Shown here: positions 51,042 through 61,438 of the stretch, piece by piece
How positions within the stretch are numbered: the first letter of the stretch is position 1
How the letters are laid out: each line of letters opens with the position of its first letter
Source: Bacteroidota bacterium
GTDB lineage: Bacteria; Bacteroidota; Bacteroidia; Chitinophagales; Chitinophagaceae
DNA: 64,000 bases
Assembly: GCA_024640255.1 (NCBI GenBank)
Contig: JAHEFI010000001.1
Coordinates: 310,001-374,000 of the forward strand
Direction: 5' to 3'
The notes under the pieces: generated by a model
Seen by the model: the letters and a program-made list of their open reading frames with translations, nothing else
Told to the model about the DNA's origin: nothing
Databases searched by the model: none
Position numbers and translations under genes: made by a program

Positions 51042-51887
51042 ATGAAAAGCAATGAATTCTCGGCTAAAGAAATTGCCAAATACCATCAAGATGGATACTT
51101 GATTGTGAAAAATTTTTGCTCAAAGGCTGAAATTGATAAAATGTATGGCATTGCTTTACAAGATGATGCAATGGCTAAAAATGCATTAGACTTAAATGAT
51201 CAAACGGGCAAGAAAACTAAGCTCTCTTTATGGTTTACACCGGGTAATGATATTTTTGGTTATTTAACTAGAAGCGAAAGAATGGTGAATAGAGTGGCAC
51301 AATTATTAGATAGCAATGCCCCTGTATGTCATTTTCATTCTAAGCTAATGCAAAAAGAACCCAAAGTGGGTGGCGCATGGGAATGGCATCAGGATTATGG
51401 CTATTGGTATAAGAATCAGTTTATGTTTCCAGATCAATTGATTAGCGTGATGGTGGCGCTTACTCCAGCGAATAAAAAAAATGGCTGCATTCAAGTTATT
51501 AAAGGTTCTCATAAATTAGGTAGAGTGAATCATGGTTTTGCAGGAGAGCAAGTAGGTGCAGATATGACTATGGTAAATAATGCATTAGAAACAATGGAAT
51601 TGGTATATGTAGAAATTGAACCGGGAGATGCTTTGTTTTTTCATAGCAATATTTTGCATCGCTCTGCAGCAAATGAATCTGATCATCCAAGATGGTCTAT
51701 CATTTCATGTTACTCTTCTCAATCCAATTTAGCGTATAATGAAACTTCTACTTCTTGGAAAGTGCCATTAGATATCGTACCTGATAATGCTATTCTAGAT
51801 TGGGAGCCAGAATCTTTAGGCAAGGCAGATTTTTTAAAGAAAGAAAATGATCCAGCATTAAAAGAAACTGGATGGGAAAATAAATAA
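51042..51887 (+). CDS. Phytanoyl-CoA dioxygenase family protein
   Basis: 281 residues from ATG 51042 (TTG at 51024 also in frame). Fe(II)/2-oxoglutarate oxygenase motif: WEWHQDYGYW (HxD), HSNILHRSAANESDHPRW (distal His and Arg). Hydroxylates an unknown small molecule. It lies 5 bp before xylB, so it is co-transcribed with the xylose genes, which is an unusual neighbour. Confidence 0.88.
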   Translation: MKSNEFSAKEIAKYHQDGYLIVKNFCSKAEIDKMYGIALQDDAMAKNALDLNDQTGKKTKLSLWFTPGNDIFGYLTRSERMVNRVAQLLDSNAPVCHFHSKLMQKEPKVGGAWEWHQDYGYWYKNQFMFPDQLISVMVALTPANKKNGCIQVIKGSHKLGRVNHGFAGEQVGADMTMVNNALETMELVYVEIEPGDALFFHSNILHRSAANESDHPRWSIISCYSSQSNLAYNETSTSWKVPLDIVPDNAILDWEPESLGKADFLKKENDPALKETGWENK

Positions 51888-51892
51888 TTGAT

Positions 51893-53368
51893 ATGTTGTT
51901 ATTGGGAATTGATATTGGTACTTCGTCTATTAAGGTAGCTATTGTGGATGCTAATACAGGTAAGACTTTGGTTACAGTGCAATACCCTGATTCTGAAACT
52001 CCCATCAATGCTTTACAACCTGGTTGGGCAGAACAAAGCCCAAATAGCTGGTGGGAACATGTTCAACAAGCCATTCTTAAAGCTAACGCTACCAAAAAAT
52101 ACAATCCTCAAGATATTGGATCCATTGGTATTGCTTATCAAATGCATGGTTTGGTTTTAGTAGATAAGCATCAACAAGTTTTAAGAGATAGTATTATTTG
52201 GTGTGATAGTAGAGCTGTTGAAATTGGTAATAAAGCATTTCAGGCTATTGGAGAAGAAAAATGTTTAAGTCATTTATTAAATTCTCCTGGAAATTTTACA
52301 GCATCTAAATTAGCATGGGTTAAAGAAAATGAACCAGCTATTTTTGAAAAGATAGATAAGATCATGTTGCCTGGAGATTTTATTTCCATGAAATTAACAG
52401 GAACTATTACCACAAGCATTGCAGCTTTATCTGAAGGGGTGTTCTGGGATTTCAAGAACAAAGAGCTATCCAAAGAGGTATTGAATTATTTTGATTTTAG
52501 TACTTCCATTTTCCCTTCGATTCAAGAAGTATTTAGTAATCATGGAACATTGGATAAATCCATTGCATTATCACTTGGATTAAAAGAAGGAATTCCTGTA
52601 GCCTACAAAGCAGGGGATCAACCCAATAACGCACTCTCTTTAAATGTATTCTCTCCGGGTGAAGTGGCAGCCACTGCTGGCACCAGTGGGGTAATCTATG
52701 GCGTAGGAGATAGTTTACATTTTGATAAAGCTTCTAGAATCAATCAATTTGCACATGTAAATTATACCAATAATTTGGATAGACTAGGTATGTTATTGTG
52801 CATTAATGGTACAGGTATTATGAATAGCTGGGCCAAGAAATGGATTGGAGATTCAAATGATTATGCAAAGATGAATGAAGCGGCTTCTGCGATTACTATG
52901 GGATCAGAAGGATTGCAAGTACTTCCTTTTGGCAATGGGGCAGAGCGTATTTTTAATAATCAAATTATCGGGGCACATTTATTGAATCTTAATTTAAATC
53001 AACATGGTGCTGCGCATATTTATAGAGCAGTGCAAGAGGGTATTGCTTTTGCTTTTAGATTTGGCTTAGATATTATGAAAGAAAACGGAATTATGCCAAA
53101 TATTATTAGAGCAGGAAATGCGAATCTGTTTAAGAGTAAGGTTTTCACAGAGGCTTTTGTGAATTCGCTTAATGTGCCTGTTGAATTATATGATGTGGAT
53201 GGAAGTGTGGGCGCAGCAAAAGCAGGTGGCATGGGTGCTGGCATGTATGCTTCCTCTAAAGAAGCTTTCCAGCATTTTACGCCTAATCAAACAATAGAGC
53301 CAACTGTTTCAAAACAATATGATGAATTGTATCAGCAATGGTTAGCATCACTCAAAAAATTTATTTAA
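51893..53368 (+). CDS. xylB: Xylulokinase
   Basis: 491 residues of the FGGY kinase family: LLLGIDIGTSSIKVAIVD (ATP/phosphate loop), AEQSPNSWWEHVQ, QMHGLV (substrate), GDQPNNALSLN, GTSGVIYG and AGNANLFKSKVFTEAFVN. It phosphorylates D-xylulose with ATP. Specificity is supported by the adjacent xylose isomerase 25 bp downstream. Confidence 0.92.
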   Translation: MLLLGIDIGTSSIKVAIVDANTGKTLVTVQYPDSETPINALQPGWAEQSPNSWWEHVQQAILKANATKKYNPQDIGSIGIAYQMHGLVLVDKHQQVLRDSIIWCDSRAVEIGNKAFQAIGEEKCLSHLLNSPGNFTASKLAWVKENEPAIFEKIDKIMLPGDFISMKLTGTITTSIAALSEGVFWDFKNKELSKEVLNYFDFSTSIFPSIQEVFSNHGTLDKSIALSLGLKEGIPVAYKAGDQPNNALSLNVFSPGEVAATAGTSGVIYGVGDSLHFDKASRINQFAHVNYTNNLDRLGMLLCINGTGIMNSWAKKWIGDSNDYAKMNEAASAITMGSEGLQVLPFGNGAERIFNNQIIGAHLLNLNLNQHGAAHIYRAVQEGIAFAFRFGLDIMKENGIMPNIIRAGNANLFKSKVFTEAFVNSLNVPVELYDVDGSVGAAKAGGMGAGMYASSKEAFQHFTPNQTIEPTVSKQYDELYQQWLASLKKFI

Positions 53369-53393
53369 ATAATCTCTCATTAAATCTTTTCTT

Positions 53394-54722
53394 ATGTCAG
53401 TAGTACTTGGTAACACAGAATTTTTTAAAGGAATTGGTAAAATTGCTTTCGAAGGTCAAGCCACCAATAATCCCTTAGCGTATAGATGGTATGATGAAAA
53501 TAAAATAGTTGCAGGCAAGCCAATGAAAGATTGGTTAAGATTTGCTGTTGCTTATTGGCATAGTTTCTGTGGAAATGGATCTGATCCATTTGGTGGTCCT
53601 TCACAAATTCATCCATGGGATGCAAAAGCAGATCCAATCGAAAGAGCAAAGGACAAAGCAGATGCAGCATTTGAGTTTATCACCAAGATGGGCCTTCCTT
53701 ATTTTTGTTTTCATGATGTAGATGTTGTGGATTATACTAACGATGTGGTAGATAATGAAAAGCGTTTACAAACCATGACAACTTATTTGCAAGCAAAACA
53801 AAAAGCAAGTGGAGTGAAATTATTATGGGGCACAGCAAATGTGTTTAGTCATAGAAGATATATGAATGGGGCATCTACCAATCCTGACTTTCATGTACTT
53901 GCTCATGCAGGTGCTCAAGTGAAAGCTGCAATGGATGCAACCATTGCATTGGGTGGAGAAAATTATGTGTTCTGGGGAGGAAGAGAAGGTTATATGAGTT
54001 TGTTGAACACTAATATGAAACGTGAGAAAGAACATTTAGCTAAGTTCTTACACACGGCAAAAGACTATGCTCGAAAAAATAGTTTTAAAGGAACTTTCTT
54101 TATTGAACCTAAGCCATGTGAACCCACTAAGCATCAATATGATTATGATAGTGAAACAGTGATTGGATTTCTAAGACAATATGATTTACTCAATGATTTC
54201 AAATTAAATATTGAAGTGAATCATGCAACATTAGCGGGTCATACTTTCCAACACGAATTACAAATAGCTGCAGATGCGGGTATGTTAGGAAGTATGGATG
54301 CCAATAGAGGAGATTATCAAAACGGATGGGATACCGATCAGTTTCCAACTAACTTAAATGAATTAACAGAGTCTATGTTAATCATTTTAGAAGCTGGTGG
54401 CTTCCAAGGTGGGGGAATTAATTTTGATGCAAAGATTAGAAGAAACTCCACTGACCCTGCAGATTTATTCCATGCACATATTGGTGGTATTGACAGTTTC
54501 GCAAGAGCATTAATTACTGCAGAAGCTATTTTAGAAAAATCGGAATACAAGCAAATTAGAAAAAACAGGTATGCTTCTTTTGATTCAGGTGCAGGGAAAG
54601 ATTTTGAAAATGGCAAAATGAGTTTAGAAGATTTAAGAGCTTTTGCTATTGAAAAAGGAGAGCCAGCAACTATTAGTGGAAGACAAGAGTATTTAGAGAA
54701 TATCATCAACAATTTCATTTAA
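53394..54722 (+). CDS. xylA: Xylose isomerase
   Basis: 442 residues, class II length. [31 protein letters not shown] (catalytic His/Asp), [32 protein letters not shown] (metal ligands), [13 protein letters not shown] and [20 protein letters not shown]. Converts D-xylose to D-xylulose with Mg/Mn. In an operon with xylB; no xylose transporter is in the window. Confidence 0.96.
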   Translation: MSVVLGNTEFFKGIGKIAFEGQATNNPLAYRWYDENKIVAGKPMKDWLRFAVAYWHSFCGNGSDPFGGPSQIHPWDAKADPIERAKDKADAAFEFITKMGLPYFCFHDVDVVDYTNDVVDNEKRLQTMTTYLQAKQKASGVKLLWGTANVFSHRRYMNGASTNPDFHVLAHAGAQVKAAMDATIALGGENYVFWGGREGYMSLLNTNMKREKEHLAKFLHTAKDYARKNSFKGTFFIEPKPCEPTKHQYDYDSETVIGFLRQYDLLNDFKLNIEVNHATLAGHTFQHELQIAADAGMLGSMDANRGDYQNGWDTDQFPTNLNELTESMLIILEAGGFQGGGINFDAKIRRNSTDPADLFHAHIGGIDSFARALITAEAILEKSEYKQIRKNRYASFDSGAGKDFENGKMSLEDLRAFAIEKGEPATISGRQEYLENIINNFI

Positions 54723-54761
54723 TTAGTTAGCTCTTTTGGTTGATTATTCATAACTTGATGC

Positions 54762-56066
54762 ATGCAAACCACGGTAAAGAAATTAGGCTTATGGACTAGC
54801 ACTTCATTGGTATTAGGAAATATGATTGGTGCTGGTGTTTTCATGATGCCTTCTACTTTAGCAAGTTTCGGAGGTATAAGTATTATTGGTTGGGTTGCTT
54901 CTTCCATTGGGGCTTTTTTATTAGCAAAGATTTTCGCGCATCTAAGTAAAATGATGCCAGGGACAGATGGTGGTCCTTATGCTTATTCAAAATCTGCCAT
55001 GGGAGATTTTGCAGGTTTCTTGGTTGCATGGGGTTATTTAATTTCTGTTTGGTGCACCAATGCGGCTATCACTGTTTCATTTATTAGTGCACTAAGTACT
55101 TTTATCCCTGCACTTGCAACAAATTCTTTGTTAGCGGTATTTACTGGTTTAGCAACTATTTGGATATTAACATGGATAAATACATTGGGCGTACTCACTT
55201 CAGGCAAGCTTCAATTAATTACTACTATTTTAAAAGTAGTACCTATTTTTTTAGTGGGTATTGTGGGTTTATTTTTTATAAATTGGGATAATTTTTTACC
55301 ATTTAATGCAAGTGGAACCACTACGCTTTCTGCTATTACTGCAACAACTACATTAACCTTTTTTGCCTTTTTGGGAATTGAATGTGCTACCATACCTTCT
55401 GGTAGTGTAGATCATCCAGAAAAAACTATAGCTCGCGCAACTTTATTAGGTACGCTTATTGCTACCATTGTTTATATATTAAGTACGGTGAGTATTATGG
55501 GTATGATACCTGCTGCACAATTAAAAACAACAGTTACACCTTTTGCAGATGCCGCTACAATTATTTGGGGCGCTGGAGCAAAGTATTGGGTGAGTGCAGG
55601 TGTTGCTATTGCTGCATTTGGCGCTTTAAACGGCTATATTTTAATTCAAGGTCAATTGCCAGCAGCCATTGCAGCTGATCAACTTTTTCCTGCTGTTTTT
55701 GCAAAGAAAAATAGTAAGGGTGTTCCTGCTATTGGAGTAGCTATTTCTAGTGTATTGGTTTCTTTGTTTATGATCATGAATTATACAAAGGGCTTGGTAG
55801 ATCAGTTTAAATTTTTGATTTTACTCACCACCCTGACCGTTTTAATTCCTTATTTATTCTCCACAGCAGCTTATATTATTTTTAGATTAAAACAAGCTAA
55901 TCTTACAAAGTGGATTAAGTATTCTGCTATTACATTAGCCTCTTTAGCCTTTTTGTTTTTTATGTGGATGATTATTGGATCGGGACAAGAAATTGTATAC
56001 TGGGGATTTGTTTTATGTATGTCTTCTATTCCAGTATATGTTTGGGGAGTTACTAAAAAGAAATAA
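54762..56066 (+). CDS. APC-family amino-acid permease
   Basis: 434 residues with about twelve membrane helices; TSLVLGNMIGAGVFMMPSTLA is the conserved unwound helix 1 of APC transporters, and FFAFLGIECATIPSG the helix-6 region. Resembles the arginine/agmatine-type and YjdE-like antiporters; substrate not certain. It lies 17 bp before the dimethylargininase-like gene, suggesting transport of a guanidino compound (inferred). Confidence 0.85.
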   Translation: MQTTVKKLGLWTSTSLVLGNMIGAGVFMMPSTLASFGGISIIGWVASSIGAFLLAKIFAHLSKMMPGTDGGPYAYSKSAMGDFAGFLVAWGYLISVWCTNAAITVSFISALSTFIPALATNSLLAVFTGLATIWILTWINTLGVLTSGKLQLITTILKVVPIFLVGIVGLFFINWDNFLPFNASGTTTLSAITATTTLTFFAFLGIECATIPSGSVDHPEKTIARATLLGTLIATIVYILSTVSIMGMIPAAQLKTTVTPFADAATIIWGAGAKYWVSAGVAIAAFGALNGYILIQGQLPAAIAADQLFPAVFAKKNSKGVPAIGVAISSVLVSLFMIMNYTKGLVDQFKFLILLTTLTVLIPYLFSTAAYIIFRLKQANLTKWIKYSAITLASLAFLFFMWMIIGSGQEIVYWGFVLCMSSIPVYVWGVTKKK

Positions 56067-56083
56067 AAATTAAATTATTATAA

Positions 56084-56953
56084 ATGAAATCGCATTCAGA
56101 ATCTGGGAAACTAAAATCTGTATTTATTAAAAGAGCAAAAGATGCATTTATTGATGATGCGCATATAGCTAAACATTGGGAAGCGTTGAATTATTTGGGG
56201 AAGCCTGAAATAAATAAAGCCTTAACTGAGTACGAAGCCTTTGAACAAGTGTTTAAAGATAATGGAACAGAAATTTTCTATTTACCTGAAGATGCAACTG
56301 TGAATATGGATTCTATTTATTGTAGAGACGCATCCATTGCAACAGCAAAAGGGATGATTATTTGTAATATGGGTAAGGAAGGTAGAAAGAACGAGCCATT
56401 TGCTGAACAAAAAGCATTCGAGGCACAAGGCATTCCCGTATTAGGTGTGATCAAAGCGCCAGGCACTATTGAAGGTGGCGATGTAGCTTGGCTGGATTCA
56501 ACTACTTTAGCCATTGGACATACTTATAGAACCAATGAAGAAGGTATTAGACAAATAACAGAAATGTTAGCACCATTGGGAGTAAATGTTATTTCGGTGC
56601 CAATGCCACATTATAAAGGGCCATCTGATGTATTTCATTTAATGTCTGTACTGAGTCCAGTGGATACTAATTTGGCAGTGGTTTATTCTCCCTTAATTCC
56701 TATTGTATTTAGAAATGAATTAATTAAAAGAGGGTATGAATTAGTGGAAGTGCCCGATTCGGAATTTGATAGCATGGGATGTAATGTTTTAGCATTGGCT
56801 CCAAGAGTTTGCTTGATGGTAAAAGGAAATCCAATTACTAAAGAGCGTTTAGAAAAAGCAGGTTGTAAAGTAATTGAATACGAAGGAGCAGAGATTAGTG
56901 TCAAGGGTGGTGGCGGACCAACCTGCTTAACCAGACCTATCGAAAGAGTTTAA
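56084..56953 (+). CDS. Dimethylarginine dimethylaminohydrolase-like amidinohydrolase
   Basis: 289 residues of the pentein superfamily: IYCRDASIAT, GTIEGGDVAW, VFHLMSVLSPVD (catalytic His) and the C-terminal nucleophile Cys in GGGGPTCLTRP. It hydrolyses arginine-type guanidino groups to citrulline (or methylarginines). Operon with an APC permease; the next gene is convergent, sharing adjacent bases. Confidence 0.85.
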   Translation: MKSHSESGKLKSVFIKRAKDAFIDDAHIAKHWEALNYLGKPEINKALTEYEAFEQVFKDNGTEIFYLPEDATVNMDSIYCRDASIATAKGMIICNMGKEGRKNEPFAEQKAFEAQGIPVLGVIKAPGTIEGGDVAWLDSTTLAIGHTYRTNEEGIRQITEMLAPLGVNVISVPMPHYKGPSDVFHLMSVLSPVDTNLAVVYSPLIPIVFRNELIKRGYELVEVPDSEFDSMGCNVLALAPRVCLMVKGNPITKERLEKAGCKVIEYEGAEISVKGGGGPTCLTRPIERV

Positions 56954-57838
56954 CTATTTAAGTAGGATAATCATTGCGGATCCAATAATCATAATACTTG
57001 CGCCTATTAATTTTTTTGCAAGATGTAGTTCATTAAATAATCGATGACCTAGAACTACGCTTAGTAAAATAGACAATTGAAATAAAGCCAGTGCATATCC
57101 AACTGGCATATGACTTAAAGTATAATTAGTTGACGCTAGCATTAAGCCAACTGTGGTAACTAATAAAACATATTTCAATAAAATACTTGTATTGAATTTA
57201 TTGATTTCTTGATTGATAGAAACTTTTGTAAATAAAATAAAAACAAAAGAGAATCCAGCTCCAAAAATGCTCCAACCTGCAAAGGCAATTTCTAAATTAG
57301 AATGTTCAATTACTTTTTTATCTAGCACTGCTTGAATACCTGTTAATATTAAGGCCGCTAATCTATATTGAATAGCAGGAGTTTTAAATAATTGCCAAGA
57401 AAATTTTTCTTCTGTGGTATCTAAAACAAAATAGCTGCCAATAATGATTAATGCCATTCCCAAAAAGCCCCATGTATTGGGAACTTCTCTTATTATAATA
57501 AAGGCAAACAGCATCCCCACAATAGATTTATATGCATTGATAGGCCCTAGTACAGACAAGTCGCCTTTCTCTAATGCTTTTATTATAAAACCATTGCCCA
57601 ATGCCCCAGTAATGCCGCCTGCAATGGAATACCACCAAAAGGAACTGTCTAAAGAGGAAATTGAAATATCATGAACTAATAAAATACTAATCAGTGCAAG
57701 TGCTACATAAGTGAATAAATTTATAAACAGAGGGTGCTGTCCTTTAATTGTAATTTGCTTTTGTAATACATTGGAAAAAGGGTTTACCAATATTCTAATA
57801 ATAACAGCAAAAAGGGTAATGTTGATAAAAGAAAACAT
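56954..57838 (-). CDS. EamA/DMT-family transporter
   Basis: 294 residues, about ten membrane helices in two EamA halves (e.g. GGITGALGNGFIIKALEKGDLSVLGPINAYKSIVGMLFA and LGHRLFNELHLAKKLIGASIMIIGSAMIILL). Exports or imports small metabolites; substrate unknown. Its start overlaps the upstream amidohydrolase stop as TAATG, so translation is coupled. Confidence 0.88.
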   Translation of the reverse strand: MFSFINITLFAVIIRILVNPFSNVLQKQITIKGQHPLFINLFTYVALALISILLVHDISISSLDSSFWWYSIAGGITGALGNGFIIKALEKGDLSVLGPINAYKSIVGMLFAFIIIREVPNTWGFLGMALIIIGSYFVLDTTEEKFSWQLFKTPAIQYRLAALILTGIQAVLDKKVIEHSNLEIAFAGWSIFGAGFSFVFILFTKVSINQEINKFNTSILLKYVLLVTTVGLMLASTNYTLSHMPVGYALALFQLSILLSVVLGHRLFNELHLAKKLIGASIMIIGSAMIILLK

Positions 57839-59265
57839 TAATTAAGTTTTTTTACTTTTTCAGCGGTCTCTTCTAAAACCTGGTCTAATTTCTTTCGATC
57901 TAAATAGATTCCCTTTCTTATAACTGCATAAATACTTTCTGTATTTTCTATTTTTTCTAAGGGGTTCTTATTTAATATTAATAAATCTGCATTTATATTC
58001 ATTGCTACAGATCCATATTCGGCTGACTGATTAAAAAATGCCGGTCCATTAATTACAGAGCACGCTAATGCTTCATAAGGTCTTAAACCGTATTTAACCA
58101 TAATGGCCAACTCTTGATGCATTCCCAAGCCTGGGTAATTAAATGAATTTAAATAGCCTGCATCCGTTCCAGCCAATATAGTAACGCCTGCTTTGTATAA
58201 AAGTGGTAGTAGTCTTGCTGCAGCTTCAAAATTTTGATGTCTAAATTGAATGGCTTCTTGATTATCGTTAGCTGCTCTTTGAACACGCCAACCATAAGTG
58301 CGCTTTAATGCTGGTCCAAGGTATTTTAAATAATCATCGTTTTGATGATTATTTATATCCAAATAAGTGGTTACATAGCTTCCATTAATGGTGGGGACTA
58401 CTGCAGTTCCATTGGAGGCTAGTTGTTTAAATTTTTTCATTGCAGTAGCACTATCAAAACTTTTTAAATACAATTCACTAGCTTCTCTACTATTTATTTT
58501 TCCATTGGCTCTCCAAATGGTGATACTATCCTCATTATTAGACGCCGCTCTTTGTAAATACCCAATATGCTCTATGGCGGATAGGCCATTTTTTGAAAAC
58601 ACTTCTACATTCATAGTAGCGGGGACATGTCCAGTTACTTTCCAGCCTCTTGCTCTTGCTGCTTGAATACTTTTTAAGAATAATGCTGGGGCAAGTGTAT
58701 TATCTGTGATTTTGATAAAATCAACTTGCAGTTTTTGCAAAGAATCCAATGCCTTGTTCATTTCAACTTCATTACCAATTTCTAAATCTCCTGGCCATAT
58801 AGATTTTATGCCTTCTAGTTTGGGCCCTGAAGTAAATATTGTAGGTCCAAATAATTGATTGTTTGTAATTTGTTTTTTCCATTCAATTACAGATGGACTT
58901 ATGTCACCTGCGCAATCTCTCACATGTGAAATACCCATTGCAATGTATAATGGCAATAACATTTTATTTTCTTCAATCAAAGTATCTCCACCAAAATGCA
59001 CATGCATATCCCATAAACTTGGCATAATAAACTTGCCATTTCCGTCAACAATTTTATGAGCACTTATTAAACTTTTTTTGTGTAATGAGTTTTCTATTAA
59101 AATGATTTTACCTTTACTTATATAAATTGTTTGATTAGGAACAGTTTTGTTGTGCGCAACATCAATAATATTGATATTTTTTATTACTAAATCTGCATTG
59201 TTAACTTGAGCATTTGATAGTATACTCAATACAATGAATAAGCCTATCAGTTGTAGTTTTCTCAT
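57838..59265 (-). CDS. Secreted amidohydrolase-family protein
   Basis: 475 residues, signal peptide (LIGLFIVLSILSNAQ). Metal-binding MPSLWDMHVHFGGD, GHVPATMNVE, ILAGTDAGYLNSF and GPAFFNQSAEYGSVAMNINADLLIL as in imidazolonepropionase-like/prolidase-type exported amidohydrolases. Substrate unknown. It lies between the EamA gene (coupled) and a GNAT gene 6 bp upstream. Confidence 0.9.
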   Translation of the reverse strand: MRKLQLIGLFIVLSILSNAQVNNADLVIKNINIIDVAHNKTVPNQTIYISKGKIILIENSLHKKSLISAHKIVDGNGKFIMPSLWDMHVHFGGDTLIEENKMLLPLYIAMGISHVRDCAGDISPSVIEWKKQITNNQLFGPTIFTSGPKLEGIKSIWPGDLEIGNEVEMNKALDSLQKLQVDFIKITDNTLAPALFLKSIQAARARGWKVTGHVPATMNVEVFSKNGLSAIEHIGYLQRAASNNEDSITIWRANGKINSREASELYLKSFDSATAMKKFKQLASNGTAVVPTINGSYVTTYLDINNHQNDDYLKYLGPALKRTYGWRVQRAANDNQEAIQFRHQNFEAAARLLPLLYKAGVTILAGTDAGYLNSFNYPGLGMHQELAIMVKYGLRPYEALACSVINGPAFFNQSAEYGSVAMNINADLLILNKNPLEKIENTESIYAVIRKGIYLDRKKLDQVLEETAEKVKKLN

Positions 59266-59271
59266 AATGAT

Positions 59272-59826
59272 TTATTTATTCCAATCCCATAAAACAATAT
59301 CCCATCCTGTTCCAACTTGTTCGATTACGCCAATGGTTTCAAAACCAGATTTTTTATGTGCCTTGATGGATCTTGGATTGGCTTGCGAGATATCTGTTAC
59401 TAAGTATTGGTATTGCTGCGAAAAATGTTCTTTGTAATAAGTATACATTGCTTGAACCAATCCTTGGCCTCTATGAGATTTCCCAACACATAATTGTCCT
59501 ACAAGTATATAAGTGCAATTTTTTAGTAAGTCGCCATTAAATTCCATTTCATCAACTGTATTAAATAGATTGTCTAATTCTTCGTGTTCACCTAATACTG
59601 ATTTATTAGTTACAATTACATAACCTACTACTTCTTCACCTTCTTTGGCAATAATGGATGGATGTGCTTGGTGCATTTTTTGTAATAATTCTACACTATA
59701 TTCTGAAGTTACAAATCCTTCTTTCATAGCTTCTTCTTCACCAATCAATCTTCTTAAATTAGCATTTTGTAAAGCTTTTAATTTTTTTAATTCCTCTTCT
59801 GTTTGCACTGTTGTAATAATCACCAT
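59272..59826 (-). CDS. GNAT family N-acetyltransferase
   Basis: 184 residues from ATG 59826; an in-frame ATG at 59877 would overlap the CLC gene. GNAT core: VGYVIVTNKS, LVGQLCVGKSHRGQGLVQAMYTYYKEH (acetyl-CoA loop) and ANPRSIKAHKKSGFETIGV. Substrate unknown. It begins 1 bp after the CLC stop, so it is in the same operon. Confidence 0.85.
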   Translation of the reverse strand: MVIITTVQTEEELKKLKALQNANLRRLIGEEEAMKEGFVTSEYSVELLQKMHQAHPSIIAKEGEEVVGYVIVTNKSVLGEHEELDNLFNTVDEMEFNGDLLKNCTYILVGQLCVGKSHRGQGLVQAMYTYYKEHFSQQYQYLVTDISQANPRSIKAHKKSGFETIGVIEQVGTGWDIVLWDWNK

Positions 59827-59827
59827 A

Positions 59828-61078
59828 TTAAATCCTTGATATTTTTTTGAAATAATTGTATAAAGAAAATTTTGCACCAGATTTAATTTTAGCGCTGTAA
59901 ATACCCATTGGTCCTGAGCTAAAATAAGCTGCTATGGATGCCATGCCAATATATATTCCCGCTTTTGCACCAAATAATTCAATTCCTAAAATGATAGATA
60001 CTATTACGCAATGCGTAGCACCAGCAAATACTGCTACAAAACCCATAGCAGCCAATAAAGCAAAAGGAAGAGGTATAAACAAAATCAAAGTACTTCCCAA
60101 TGTGGCTCCAATAAAGAAGAGCGGTGTTACCTCCCCGCCTTTAAATCCTATACTTAAAGTAAAACTGGTTAATAATAATTTAATGATAAAATCGTAATGA
60201 CCAGAAGGACTAATAAATGCATTCCCAATTTCAGGAATACCTAAGCCAATATATTTGGTAGTGCCTAAAAATAAAATTACTAGAACAATCACTATGCCAC
60301 CAATGAAAGGCCTCAAAGGTTTATAATGTATTTTATTAAAAATAGATTCCCAGAAATGATTACTTAAAGAAAACAATAATGCAGTTAAACCAAATAAAAT
60401 TCCAGCAAGCAATGCCCACATTGATAGGCTTAGTGATAGTTCAGGAACAATTGAAACACTATAAATACTATGCTGAATAGACCAACTTAAACAAATGTAG
60501 TGAGCCATTAAAGCAGCTGCAATACTTGGGATAATGGATTGCCATCTTATATTTTTAAATCCCATTATTTCTAAAGCAAAAATTGCCCCAGCCCATGGTG
60601 TACCAAATACTGCTGCAAATCCAGCACTTACACCCATGATAATAATGGTTTTCTTTTCTTCTTGATTGGTCTTAAACCATTTTGCAAATGGCGCAGCAAT
60701 GGCGCCTCCCATTTGAACCGCAGTACCTTCTCTTCCCGCAGAGCCTCCTGCTAAATGAGTTAGTATTGTTCCAATGTATACCAACGGAGCCATTTTAAAA
60801 GGAATATTTTGATGCGAGCTATGATGCGCTTCTATGATGGTATTGTTTCCTTTATTGGCATCATCACCATATTGATAATATATATAGCCAATAAAAAATC
60901 CAGTTAAAGGAAGTGTGTAAATTATCCAAAAATGAGTTTCTCTAAAATTGGTAACAAAATCCAAACTGTATAAAAAGAAAGCAGTAATAGATCCAACTAT
61001 ACCACTTATCAATAAACAAATGATCAACCATTTTGCAATTTGATTAATTGATTTCAACAAAACAGAGGAATCGGACAT
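59828..61078 (-). CDS. CLC-family anion transporter (resembles fluoride-type CLC)
   Basis: 416 residues, about ten or more membrane helices. Gating-Glu region reads THLAGGSAGREGTAVQMGGA, and the first selectivity region is NKGNNTIIEAH rather than GSGIP; both deviate from chloride CLCs and resemble the CLC-F fluoride/proton antiporters as I recall them. KGGEVTPLFFIGATLG is the third motif. Chloride or fluoride specificity cannot be settled by eye. No fluoride riboswitch was seen upstream. Confidence 0.8.
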   Translation of the reverse strand: MSDSSVLLKSINQIAKWLIICLLISGIVGSITAFFLYSLDFVTNFRETHFWIIYTLPLTGFFIGYIYYQYGDDANKGNNTIIEAHHSSHQNIPFKMAPLVYIGTILTHLAGGSAGREGTAVQMGGAIAAPFAKWFKTNQEEKKTIIIMGVSAGFAAVFGTPWAGAIFALEIMGFKNIRWQSIIPSIAAALMAHYICLSWSIQHSIYSVSIVPELSLSLSMWALLAGILFGLTALLFSLSNHFWESIFNKIHYKPLRPFIGGIVIVLVILFLGTTKYIGLGIPEIGNAFISPSGHYDFIIKLLLTSFTLSIGFKGGEVTPLFFIGATLGSTLILFIPLPFALLAAMGFVAVFAGATHCVIVSIILGIELFGAKAGIYIGMASIAAYFSSGPMGIYSAKIKSGAKFSLYNYFKKISRI

Positions 61079-61333
61079 CTACTTCTTTTTAAAAAAAGGT
61101 TTTAACAATAGACCAATCGCAATGATTACCCAGATGGTATTCACCACAGTGGAAGGGTATGCATGATGATAGTAGGTATTGATGACAAAAAACAAACCTC
61201 CAACAATATTAGCCCAAATGTATAATTTGCTATTAGCTTCAATCTTACCCCATAAATTCAAAGCGTAGGAGCCCACTATTAAAACAGAGGCAATCCATCC
61301 AAGTGTTTCTATAAATATTTCTAATGAACTCAT
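61079..61333 (-). CDS. CBU_0592-like small membrane protein
   Basis: 84 residues, three membrane helices: LGWIASVLIVGSYALNLWGKI, LYIWANIVGGLFFVINTYYHHAYPSTVVNTIWVIIAI. The pattern fits the CBU_0592 membrane domain family, function unknown. First gene of the minus-strand operon, directly abutting the CLC start. Start ATG 61333. Confidence 0.8.
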   Translation of the reverse strand: MSSLEIFIETLGWIASVLIVGSYALNLWGKIEANSKLYIWANIVGGLFFVINTYYHHAYPSTVVNTIWVIIAIGLLLKPFFKKK

Positions 61334-61438
61334 TTTGAGGGCTTTTTGAAAGAAAATCCACTAATCTTTCTCTAAAATAAGCAAAATGCAGGATAATATG
61401 CTGATTCAGAAATAAGTAGCATCTTTGTACCGAAAACA

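Noticed and set aside
61334..61438. Fluoride riboswitch upstream of the CLC operon
   Set aside because: No crcB-motif-like sequence was visible in the gap.
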